This document shows, in pieces, positions 20,915 to 31,574 of a stretch of 64,000 bases of DNA. A program made the position numbers and the translations under genes. Source of the stretch: Boesenbergia rotunda (Eukaryota > Streptophyta > Magnoliopsida > Zingiberales > Zingiberaceae). The stretch's first letter is position 1. Each line of letters begins with the position of its first letter. The stretch lies in contig JAGFNQ010000954.1 in NCBI GenBank assembly GCA_024364735.1, positions 1,088,030 through 1,152,029 of the forward strand, in the 5' to 3' direction. The notes beneath the pieces are model-generated. The model did not search any database and was not told the origin of the DNA. It was given only the letters and a program-made list of their open reading frames with translations.

Positions 20915-22438
20915 TTTTCTTTAATATAATGTACGTTTTATATTAATTAGAATTTTTCACGTAAAGTAATCTTTCTCAGTGATTTTTATTGTGATTTTAA
21001 AAATATAAAAAGATGTTTCTTTATGTTTCAGGCCTTCGTAAAAAACCCTATCATAACACATGATTTCAAGCCGACACAGGGCCTGAAATCTTTTGTTTCA
21101 GGCCTACGCTGGGCCTGAAATATTTCTATTTCAAGCCCACGTTGGGCCTGAAATCTTTTATTTCATGCCCAACGTGGGCCTGAAATCTTTTGATTTCAGG
21201 CCCACGCTTGATCTGAAATAAAAAATTTCAGACTTTTTTAAATTTTAAATCTTTGTTATATATTAATATATTTATTAAATAATATTTAGTATATTAATTT
21301 ATATATATACTGTTTACGTATAATATATATATATAATATATATTTTATATATATATATATAAAGGAAACAACTTCAGGTTCAGGGCTTGAAATCAATTGA
21401 TTTCAGGCCCTGCTTGATTATATAAAATTAATAAATTAAAAAAAATAATTAATAGACATAATAATATAAATTAATTGGCAAAATTAAAGATATAAGGATG
21501 ATTTACTAAAATAAGCTATGATTCTACATTATTGTTATATCGTTCTGTGCCAACTGATACAATATGAGAACATCAGTGGGTTTTGACCAAAACCCACTGA
21601 TGGACGTTCCATATCTGTATTTCTGAAAACCCTATATCAATAGACAGGGTTGACCTAGGAGAAAATGTTTTAGGTGTCCAAACATCTATACACTCTATAT
21701 CACCAATGCAATATGAGTAATTTAGAAATATCAATGGGTTTTGATCAAAATCCACTGATGGACCTACCATATCTGAATTTTTGAAATCTCCATATGAATA
21801 GAGAGAGTAGAGGTAGGAGATGATGTTTTAGGTGTCCAAACATCTATATATTAGATATCACCAATGTAATAAGAGTAGTTTAGTCATATCAGTGGGTTTT
21901 GGTCAAAACCCATTGATATTTCTAAACTACTCCTATTGCATTGGTGATATAGAGTGTATAGATATTTGGACACCTAAAACATCTTCTCATATCTCTAACC
22001 TCTCTATTCATATGGAGTTTTCAGAAATCTAGATATGGGAGGTCCATCAGTGGGTTTTGGTCAAAACCCACTGACATTTCTAAACTACTCCTATTGCATT
22101 GGTGATATAGAGTGTATAGATGTTTGGACACCTAAAACATCTTCTCCTAGGTCAACCCTGTCTATTGATATAAGGTTTTCAGAAATCCAGATATGGGAGG
22201 TCCATCAGTGGGTTTTGGTCAAAACTTACTGATGTTCTCATACTGTATCAGTTGGCACAAAATGATATAACAATAATGTAGAATCATAGCTTGTTTTAGT
22301 AAATTATCCTTATATCTTTAATTTTACCAATTAATATATATTATTATGTCTATTAATTATTTTTTTATATTTATTAATATTATATAATCAAGCAGGGCCT
22401 GAAATCAAGATTTCAGGTCCTATACCTGAAGTTGTTTT

Positions 22439-22487
<49 letters not shown>

Positions 22488-23200
22488 TTAGTTTTTAATA
22501 TAATGTACGTTTTATATTAATTCGAATTTCTCACGTAAAGTAATCTTTCTCACTTATTTTTATTGTGATTTGAAAAATATAAAAAGAGATTTTTTTTATG
22601 TTTCAGGCCTACATAAAAAACCCTATCATAACACATGATTTCAAGCCAACACAGGGCCTGAAATTTTTTGTTTCAGGCCCACGCTGGGCCTGAAATCTTT
22701 TATTTCAAGCCTAACGTGGGCCTGAAATCTTTTGATTTCTGGCCCACGCTTGATCTGAAATAAAAAATTTTAGACTTTTTTAAATTTTAAATCTTTATTA
22801 TATATTAATATATTTATTAAATATTATTTAATATATTAATTTATATTAATCAAATATAAAAATTCATCACTTTAAATTTTTAAAATCAATTGGAAAATAA
22901 CTTTCGTTAATGGAAATAATTTTTCTTTCTTTATCTTACATTTTTTAGCCGATTCTTAAATATATTATTTTAAAATGACAAATCTGAAAAAGCAGATTCC
23001 GTTACCTCGGGATTTGTTACTGAGAAAGAGAAAGAGAAAGAGAAAGAGAAAGAGAAAGGGAAAGACTTTTTTTGGCGGAAGGGGTATAAACGGAAGTTCA
23101 CTAAAATGAATACGCCCTTTGGTAAAAATGAAACCATGGTATACCTTTTGATAAATATCAATTTTCAGGTGCGCTCTTTGGTAAATTGTCGTTTATTGAC

Positions 23201-23687
23201 TATGATAGATACACATTCTTCAAAATAATAAAATTTTAGCCTTTAAATTAAACACATGTTATATTCTTGCACAAGGTGATGTTAATTTTGGTTTTAATGT
23301 TGATCAAACTTTTCAAACATTAAACTAATTAATGTTTTTAAATATTTTGGGAGAAAAATAAAAGAAGAGAAAAAGTCCATGCCAAAACTTGACTAAGAAG
23401 ACAGCCATCATTGCAAGCGCATCAATGCTTGCCGATTGGTTTTCTTCAATCAAATACTATGTAGCCACCAACAAAAAAAACGCCCTTTTTACCAATAATT
23501 AAAAACCCCAAATGATTATTTTATTCTTTGATTTCATCTCCTCTCTCCTTTACATTAACATAATTTAATAACTATTAAAAAAATATTTTGTCAATACGTA
23601 ACTAAGTTGTTCAAATAGTTTTAAGATTCGTCGGATTAATGGTTAATATATATATATATATATATTATTATTAGTTCGAAATTTGAA
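23201..23687. other. Spacer between the two foldback elements
   Basis: AT-rich sequence without a credible gene. A short (TA)n tract lies at about 23647-23666. Probably original host DNA. Confidence 0.5.
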
Positions 23688-23696
23688 ATTAATATA
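23688..23696. repeat. 9-bp TSD of MULE-2, left (ATTAATATA)
   Basis: ATTAATATA directly precedes GGGCAATTTACC. It is repeated exactly at 27829-27837 after the terminal GGTAAATTGCCC. Confidence 0.95.
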
Positions 23697-26600
23697 GGGC
23701 AATTTACCAAAAGGCGCACCTAAAAATGGGTATTTACTAAAAGGCGTCCCATGGTTTCAATGTTACCAAAGGGCGCACATATTTTAGTAAACTTCCTCTT
23801 ATACCCCTACTGTCAATCAAGTACTGCATGCAATTCTCTTTCCCTTTCTCTTTCTCTTTGTCAGTAACGAATTTCGAGATGGACGTACAATTCTCTTTCC
23901 CTTTCTCTTTCTCTTTGTCAGTAACGAATTTCGAGATGGACGTACGTACCTTTCTCAAAAAGATGTTCCTTTATATTTTGATAATAATATTATGTAACCT
24001 TTCTCAAAACAAAAAAATATTAAAATTAATTAAAATATTTTTATTAAATAAAAACTAAAAGAACATTTCAGCCGCCCACGTTGGGCCTGAAATGATTCCA
24101 TTTCAGGCCCAACGTGGGCCTGAAATGATTCCATTTCAGGCCCAACGTGGGCCTGAAATGTTTCCATTTCAGGCCCAACGTGCCCAATATTAAGGGTCTT
24201 TTCTCGATTCTTTGTTATTACATTTTAACACCTCGGAGAAGTCCAAATAAATAATGGATAGCAAATTTGAACTCCTTGTAACCTCAGAAATCCACAGGAA
24301 CTGAAATTTTTACAATCGGAACTCTCTAGGTCAATCAGTGGCCTTTTGGAGCTCCATTTCAGGCCCCAATGACTCCAAAAGGCCACTGATTGACCTAGAG
24401 AGCTCCGATTGTAAAAATTTCAGTTCCTGTGGATTTCTGAGGTTACAAGGAGTTCAAATTTGCTATCCATTGTTTATTTGGACTTCTCCGAGGTATTAAA
24501 ATGTAATAATGAAGAACCGAGAAAACATCACGTTGGGCCTGAAATGGGCACGTTGGGCCTGAAATGGAAACATTTCAGGCCCACATTGGGCCTGAAATGG
24601 AACCATTTCAGGCCCAACGTGGGCCTGAAATGGTTCCATTTCAGTCCCAATGACCCTAAAAGGCCTAATGTGTCAAAATTCACTATTTGACCTAGAGAGC
24701 TCCGATTGTAAAAATTTCAGTTCCTGTGGATTTCTGAGGTTACAAGGAGTTCAAATTTGCTATCCATTATTCATTTGGACTTCTACGAGGTATTAAAATG
24801 TAATAATGAAGAACCGAGAAGAAATCACACATTAGGCCTTTTAGGGTCATTGGGCCTGAAATGGTTGGACACCTATTGCATTGGTGATATCTAATATATA
24901 GATGTTTGGACACCTAAAATATCATCTCCTACCTCTGACCTCTCTATTCATATGAAATTTTCAGAAATCCAGATATGGGAGGTCCATCAGAGAGTTTTGA
25001 CCAAAACTCACTGATATTTCTAAACTACTCCTATTTGATTGGTGATATCTAATATATAGATGGTTGGACACCTAAAACATCATCTCCTACCTCTAACCTC
25101 TCTATTCATATGGAATTTTCAAAAATCCAGATATGGGAGGTCCATCAGTGAGTTTTGGTCAAAACTCACTGATATTTCTAAACTACTCTTATTTCATTGA
25201 TGATATCTAATATATAGATGTTTGGACACCTAAAACATCATCTCCTACCTCTAACCTCTCTATTCATATGGAATTTTCAGAAATCCAGATATGGGAGGTC
25301 CATCAGTGGGTTTTGGTCAAAACTCACTGATATTTCTAAACTACTCCTATTTGATTGGTGATATCTAATATATAGATGTTTGGACACCTAAAACATCATC
25401 TCCTACCTCTAACCTCTCTATTCATATGGAATTTTCAGAAATCCAGATATGGGAGATCCATCAGTGAGTTTTGACCAAAACCCACTGATATTTCTAAACT
25501 ACTCCTATTTGATTGGTGATATCTAATATATAGATGGTTGGACACCTAAAACATCATCTCCTACCTCTAACCTCTCTATTCATATGGAATTTTCAGAAAT
25601 CCAGATATGGGAGGTCCATCAGTGGGTTTTGGTCAAAACTCACTGATATTTCTAAACTACTCCTATTTGATTGGTGATATCTAATATATAGATGGTTGGA
25701 CACCTAAAACATCATCTCCTACCTCTAACCTCTCTATTCATATGGAATTTTCAGAAATCCAGATATGGGAGGTCCATCAGTGAGTTTTGACCAAAACCCA
25801 CTGATATTTCTAAACTACTCCTATTTGATTGGTGATATCTAATATATAGATGTTTGGACACCTAAAACATCCTCTCCTACCTCTAACCTCTCTATTCATA
25901 TGGAATTTTCAGAAATCCAGATATGGGAGGTCCATCAGTGGGTTTTGGTCAAAACTCACTGATATTTCTAAACTACTCTTATTTGATTGGTGATATCTAA
26001 TATATAGATGTTTGGACACCTAAAACATCATCTCCTACCTCTAACCTCTCTATTCATATGGAATTTTCAGAAATCCAGATATGGGAGGTCCATCAGTGGG
26101 TTTTGGTCAAAACTCAGTGGGTTTTCAGAAATATCAGTGGGTTTTGGTCAAAACTCACTGATGGATCTCCCATATCTGGATTTCTGAAAATTACATATGA
26201 ATAGAGAGGTTAGAGGTAGGAGATGATGTTTTAGGTGTCCAAACATCTATATATTAGATATCACCAATCAAATAGGAGTAGTTTAGAAATATCAGTGAGT
26301 TTTGACCAAAACCCACTGATGGACCTCCCATATCTGGATTTCTGAAAATTCCATATGAATAGAGAGGTTAGAGGTAGGAGATGATGTTTTAGGTGTCCAA
26401 CCATCTATATATTAGATATCACCAATCAAATAGGAGTAGTTTAGAAATATCAGTGAGTTTTGGTCAAAACTCTCTGATGGACCTCCCATATCTGGATTTC
26501 TGAAAATTTCATATGAATAGAGAGGTCAGAGGTAGGAGATGATATTTTAGGTGTCCAAACATCTATATATTAGATATCACCAATGCAATAGGTGTCCAAC

Positions 26601-27828
26601 CATTTCAGGCCCAATGACCCTAAAAGGCCTAATGTGTGATTTCTTCTCGGTTCTTCATTATTACATTTTAATACCTCGTAGAAGTCCAAATGAATAATGG
26701 ATAGCAAATTTGAACTCCTTGTAACCTCAGAAATCCACAGGAACTGAAATTTTTACAATCGGAGCTCTCTAGGTCAAATAGTGAATTTTGACACATTAGG
26801 CCTTTTAGGGTCATTGGGACTGAAATGGAACCATTTCAGGCCCACGTTGGGCCTGAAATGATTCCATTTCAGGCCCAACGTTGGCCTGAAATGGTTCCAT
26901 TTCAGGCCCAATGTGGGCCTGAAATGTTTCCATTTCAGGCCCAACGTGCCCATTTCAGGCCCAACGTGATGTTTTCTCAGTTCTTCATTATTACATTTTA
27001 ATACCTCGGAGAAGTCCAAATAAACAATGGATAGCAAATTTGAACTCCTTGTAACCTCAGAAATCCACAGGAACTGAAATTTTTACAATCGGAGCTCTCT
27101 AGGTCAATCAGTGGCCTTTTGGAGTCATTGGGGCCTGAAATGGAAAGATTTCAGGCCCACGTTGGGCCTGAAATGTTTCCATTTCAGGCCCAACGTGGGT
27201 CTGAAATGGAAACATTTCAGGCCCAACGTGGGCCTGAAATCTTTCCATTTCAGGCCCCAATGACTCCAAAAGGCCACTGATTGACCTAGAGAGCTCCGAT
27301 TGTAAAAATTTCAGTTCCTGTGGATTTCTGAGGTTACAAGGAGTTCAAATTTGCTATCCATTATTTATTTGGACTTCTCCGAGGTGTTAAAATGTAATAA
27401 CAAAGAATCGAGAAAAGACCCTTAATATTGGGCACGTTGGGCCTGAAATGGAAACATTTCAGGCCCACGTTGGGCCTGAAATGGAATCATTTCAGGCCCA
27501 ACGTGGGCGGCTGAAATGTTCTTTTAGTTTTTATTTAATAAAAATATTTTAATTAATTTTAATATTTTTTTGTTTTGAGAAAGGTTCCATAATATTATTA
27601 TCAAAATATAAAGGAACATCTTTTTGAGAAAGGTACGTACGTCCATCTCGAAATTCGTTACTGACAAAGAGAAAGAGAAAGGGAAAGAAAATTGCATGCA
27701 GTACTTGATTGACAGTAGGGGTATAAGAGGAAGTTTACTAAAATATGTGCGCCCTTTGGTAACATTGAAACCATGGGACGCCTTTTGGTAAATACTCATT
27801 TTTAGGTGCGCCTTTTGGTAAATTGCCC
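23697..27828. mobile_element. MULE-2: 4.1-kb foldback Mutator-like element, no transposase
   Basis: Terminal inverted repeats begin GGGCAATTTACCAAAAGGCG and extend inward for over 1 kb (23697-about 24870 versus about 26600-27828). A perfect 9-bp TSD flanks them. The arms contain large GGCCTGAAATGG / CCATTTCAGGCC palindromes. The centre consists of about eight direct copies of a module of about 158 bp (about 24870-26105) and about three inverted copies (26160-26600). The left arm has a 54-bp internal duplication (23830-23945) absent on the right. No transposase-sized ORF exists. It is related to MULE-1 in terminal motif and modules. Confidence 0.85.
24870..26105. repeat. Direct tandem repeat, period about 158 bp, about 8 copies
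   Basis: Each copy contains GGACACCTAAAACATC, CTCTCTATTCATATGGAATT and a central CCATCAGTG..CACTGAT palindrome. Copies begin near 24870, 25025, 25180, 25335, 25495, 25650, 25810 and 25970. The same module makes the inverted copies at 26160-26600 and occurs in MULE-1. Confidence 0.85.
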
Positions 27829-27837
27829 ATTAATATA
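27829..27837. repeat. 9-bp TSD of MULE-2, right (ATTAATATA)
   Basis: Exact match to 23688-23696. Confidence 0.95.
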
Positions 27838-28300
27838 TGATAAGATTAGTATATATAACCTCTTCATGCATTGGGAATATTATTTGGAATAATTATCTTT
27901 ATGATTTATCTTTTTAGTGTTAACTCTGGGATGAAATTGACAGAGCGCTGATGACGAGGGAATAGTTTTTTTCACCTCCAATAGTTTTAATATTGATAAA
28001 AAATTAAATATTAATTAAAATAATTTTTATTTATTAAAATTGATATTAAATTAACAAAATAATATTAAAACATTTTTAATCAAAATTATTCTTTATTAAT
28101 TAAATATGCTATAGCAAGGTTGGAAAAAATATTTTCAAAATATAGAATATCTCATTGTTATTATTATTTTTTTAATGGGTAACGTTAACAAGTATTTAAA
28201 CTCTAGAAGGTATTTTGAAAGAGTGAAATATATTTCAAACACCTAAGGTGCTAAATGAAACTTTCCTTTTACTTTTTAACCCAGCAAATCCCAACGACAA
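27838..28300. other. AT-rich spacer
   Basis: No gene or repeat recognised. AT-rich with poly-T and poly-A tracts, possibly the upstream region of the candidate gene beginning after 28300. Confidence 0.5.
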
Positions 28301-28988
28301 TGGGTTGGTCGTTCATTGAATACAGGCGACGGGCTCCGATATAATCATCCAATAAAAATCCAGGTAAAATGAAGAGTGTACGGATCTATTTCTGTTCATT
28401 GCCGCGCCGGCAGAGGCGAACGCCTGCAAGAATGCTTCCTGGCTAGGGACGGTGCAAGGCCGGTCGCATTGTCGCGCGTGGCACTTACTTAAACACGCCG
28501 CGCGGGTCCCGCATTAGCTTCATCCAAACTTGGCCTTTTGCGTAACCGACTCGCGCAACATACAGTTCGCTCATTGGATTGGAGCAGTGGCCCCGGGTTA
28601 AATTACCGAGTAATATTCGGGGTGAAGTTATCCGTTCAAAAAGAAGATGAGCCACAGCTAAACAGGTAAGTCATTGTTAAACTCGTTCTAATTCGGGCCG
28701 TTTAAAATTTATATTACATACGAGCATTTTGATGGCCGACGACTTACTCGGTTGATGAGAGAGAGACCAAAATCCCGTCTGTTTGTTGCTTCCATCTCCG
28801 TTCCTCTTCAATCCAACTCAATCGGTAGATCGCATAGGAAGGGGAGATCCGCGCCGCAGTCGATCTACTCCGAGAGCAATTGCGCAGCCACTCAACGTCG
28901 GGTGTTTGAAGAACCTTGGTTACGATTCCGGGTAATGTTTATTTATGTGCTGAATCTGCGATCTATTTTTTCTAGAATCATTGATTGT
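28300..28988 (+). other. Candidate host-gene promoter and 5' exons, truncated
   Basis: GC content and CpG density rise sharply from about 28380 compared with all flanking DNA. A perfect consensus splice donor (AACAG/GTAAGT) is at 28669-28670. At 28752 or 28755 a short ORF begins (MMRERPKSRLFVASISVP...), rich in Ser and Arg like an organelle transit peptide. It reaches a possible donor (CCGG/GTAATG) near 28931. Sequence after that is AT-rich, like an intron, until Gypsy-2 begins at about 28990. I cannot identify the protein. This is the only place in the window resembling a low-copy gene, but the evidence is composition and splice-like motifs only. It could also be a pseudogene. Confidence 0.35.
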
Positions 28989-29030
28989 TTACCGGCTGAA
29001 CCCGATACCCTGTGAAGTCAAATAGCGGGG

Positions 29031-29384
29031 TCAAGTCCGAAATAGTGTAGTCGAGACCGGGAACATCTCGTCCTCGTCTATCTGCATCTGTTCCCAGACC
29101 GCCTTGTATAGGATGTTCACGAAACTCTCAGTGTCTACAAAGATGCGCTTTACCTCATAGTTGGCGATACGGGCCATGATCACTATGACGTCTTCATGGG
29201 GAACTTCCACCTCCTCGAGGTTGGATGGTCCAAAAGAGATGGTAGGGCCCGGTTCCCGGTTTCGGTTGGTCCCGATGGAGTAGTTTTCTAACCGCCGGGT
29301 ATAAGACTTTCTTACCCGATTGGAGTCTCCTCGTGTAGACCCTCCGGAGATGACCCCTACATGGCCCGAAGGCGGACCCCGCAT
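29031..29384 (-). pseudogene. Gypsy-2 aspartic protease fragment
   Basis: Homologous to Gypsy-1 3387-3683. The active-site segment reads FVDTESFVN rather than VDTGSSVN, so the Gly after Asp-Thr is replaced by Glu and Ser by Phe. It should be inactive. The frame runs past the Gypsy-1 stop position (WEQMQIDEDE) and then breaks at FRT near 29031, where a short sequence rearrangement replaces the normal continuation. Truncated at about 28990. Confidence 0.85.
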
Positions 29385-29594
29385 GGGGGCTTTGCCTTTC
29401 TAGGGATCTCTCTCTAAAGAGAGGGATCTTCGGGGGGCGGGCCCCTGGCTCCTTCCTCTTGATCGAGATCGAGACCGAGGTCGGGCCTCATTCTCCCCCG
29501 CGTGTCGTCGTCGAGGAGAAAGGCTTCGCCTTGGCGACCTTCTGTGACATCCCGACTTATTCCATTTTCTTCTAGGTTTAGCATCTGCCTCCTC

Positions 29595-30704
29595 GCTGAA
29601 CTTCTTCTTTAAGGCATGACATTCCTCCGTAGAGTGCGTCGAACTGCCATAGTAACTACATTACCTTGGTGCGGGCTCCGGTTGCTCGGTGTTTACCGTC
29701 TCCACCAGCCGACGCCTACTCGTCCATTGGTCCTTCCTGGGATGAAGGTCCTTCCCCTGCACTGGGGTCGGGCCTCCCTTCTGTCTGATCGAGGGATCGC
29801 GCGGAGGAGGGGCTCCGACTAGATCCTTGTGACTGGCGTATTGTACTTCTTCCATATTGACATGCTTGATGGAGCGTCCTAGCAAATCGTCGAAACTGGC
29901 GGGGGGGCTTCCTCACCAAGGATCGGAAGAAATCCCCCTCGGTGAGCCCTTGGGTGAAGGCGCTGACTAGTATCTCTGATGTCGCGCTGGGCACGTCTTG
30001 GCCACCCGATTGAACCTCTGGATGTACTCCTTAATTAAGTGGCTCCTTAGGCTTCTGTTTGAGAGCGAACAGATTCAGGGTCGTTTTTTTGGTAGCAACG
30101 GCTACTTGCAAAATGGTAAAGGAAGGCTGTTCTGAACTCCGCGAAAGAGGTAATGGACCCTTGCGGCAATCTCTGGAACCACCTCTGAGCTGCTCCTGAT
30201 AGGATGATCAGGAACATCCGGCACTTCACCCCGTCCTATATTGGTGCAGGAGTGCGGCATTCTCAAATTTGCAGACGTGATCCTCTGAGTCCATCTTTCC
30301 ATTATACTCGGGAATTCCCGGCCCGCGAAACTGCTTCGGCATGGGGTCTTCGACAATCTCTGATGAGAAAGGCGTAGAGGGAACCTTATGGGAAGTCCTG
30401 GTCCATCCCTCTTCCCCTGTCCCTCCTCGTGCCTTTGGGCGCTGGAGGCCACCGAGTGGGCCTTTTCGACGTCTTCGGGAGATCCTCTTCCGGGGACTGG
30501 GGTTGCTTCGTCCTGTCGCCCCACCGGAGTGACGGATCTCCGTGACTGTGAGGCAGAGACCCGGGGGATCTCCCTCTTCTCCTGATCCCTGCGGGGCCGC
30601 TTGTTCGACTTGGTGTTGCTCCTGCGCCTCCTTGACGGCGTTAGCCACCAGGCGGTCCAATTCCTCCCTTGTGAGGGCAAGGGGTTGTCCCTCCGATCCT
30701 GCCA
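29595..30704 (-). pseudogene. gag: Gypsy-2 gag and nucleocapsid, frameshifted
   Basis: The Gag start (MAGSEGQPLALTREELDRLV) is at 30704 on the minus strand. The frame shifts near 30590 and again near 30240. The capsid core resumes (KCRMFLIILSGAAQRWFQRL, 30229-30047), then shifts once more near 30110 and about 29900. HVNMEEVQYASHKDL (29860) marks the end of the capsid domain. The zinc-knuckle segment lies near 29600-29700. The domain order matches Gypsy-1, but at least four frame breaks make it non-functional. Confidence 0.8.
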
Positions 30705-30754
30705 TCGGCGCTCCTTCAGGTGCTTTTCTAGTTTCCCACAGACGGCGCCAAATT

Positions 30755-31467
30755 TGTTTCGGAAGGAGTTGACGACGATGACTAGTCACCGAGGTTCTAC
30801 CCAGGGGGAAGTTGTTGCACCGAGGAGGAACTTGGGGTCCTGCGAAGTTAACACAAGTGTTAGGGGACACGCCGGTAGGGGTCCGACAGAGTCCACTCCG
30901 ACACTCAAGTTAGTATGTGGTCTGAGAAGCAAAAGTAGCAGGAAAGTATAAAGGTATGAAGAATGCAGAGAGCATAACCCCCTTATCGGAGGGGTTGGAC
31001 TACCTTTTATACTGACGACAGACAGGACGTACCCCCTCGATCGATGTCACGTCTCCGATACTCAAGCCGCGCCCCCCCTCTTCCATCTGTAACCGGATAT
31101 CCCTTGAAATGGTCTGCGCCGTTATCCCGTTTCCATCCATCGCGACATTTAAGGGTCGTGCAGACCTTTTCTAACGGGGATGCTAACCCGTACTAAGAGG
31201 GGAGTTCAGTGCCCGAGGTCGGTCGTTGCAGGGACTCCACCTCCCGAAGTGAGCTCGGGGTCTTCGGGTGCTACCGCTTCCGAGGTGCTCTCGGGACCTA
31301 GTCTCCTAGGGTGCTCCAAAGAGGGATCCCCCAGTTGCCCTTCTCGGGCGTCTCACCCTAGGAGATTCCTAAGGTCCAAAAAAGAGAGTTGTCTTAACCT
31401 ACCGTTATTATATCGTATAGTTTTTTCATTCTCTATTCTGGCTTGGGCTCATTCAACCCTATCGACT
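30755..31467 (-). repeat. Gypsy-2 5' LTR (about 713 bp)
   Basis: Homologous to 14572-15242. It carries a short extra block near 31290-31320 (GTGCTCTCGGGACCTAGTC) missing in Gypsy-1. TATA box (TATAAAAGGTAGTCC, minus) near 31005-31020. The primer site TTTGGCGCCGTCTGTGGG follows it at 30736-30753. Confidence 0.8.
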
Positions 31468-31574
31468 ATTATAATACTAATCTGTCTTATACATATAACA
31501 GAGATCGAGAGATAATACTGAACAGTTTATCCGAAGATTATCATATTATTTTATGAATTACACTGAAGCGGTCT

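Larger units (their letters stand above)
17789..23191. mobile_element. MULE-1: 5.4-kb foldback Mutator-like element, no transposase
   Basis: The ends are long terminal inverted repeats of about 960 bp (17789-18755 versus 22225-23191), starting CGGCAATTTACC / CGACAATTTACC. The outer 100 bp holds three ACCAAAGGGCG-type repeats, likely transposase sites. The interior is built of inverted modules: GGCCTGAAAT hairpins, (AT)n tracts, and a module with ATCAGTGGGTTTT-centred palindromes. A unit of about 1.6 kb (about 19750-21350) recurs at about 21355-22800. All ORFs are under 90 aa and lie inside the palindromic modules, so none is credible. A 9-bp TSD plus long TIR points to the Mutator superfamily. 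Assignment is by structure only. Confidence 0.75.
28990..31467 (-). mobile_element. Gypsy-2: truncated Tat-like Ty3/gypsy element
   Basis: This is a minus-strand relative of Gypsy-1 with 5' LTR (31467-30755), primer site, gag and protease start, and is cut at about 28990 inside the protease. No pol or 3' LTR follows. It has no insertions, so it serves as the empty-site reference for Copia-1 and S2 in Gypsy-1. Several frameshifts and stops break gag. No TSD is expected because one end is truncated. Confidence 0.8.

Noticed and set aside
18763..22232. Repeated 60-66 aa ORFs (MGGPSVGFGQNPL...) in MULE-1
   Set aside because: The same peptide recurs on both strands because it is encoded by the inverted module. 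It overlaps palindromes and has no start-to-stop context or known domain.
23697..27828. MULE-2 as a simple hAT or CACTA element
   Set aside because: The duplication is 9 bp rather than 8 or 3, and the TIR lacks a CACTA start.
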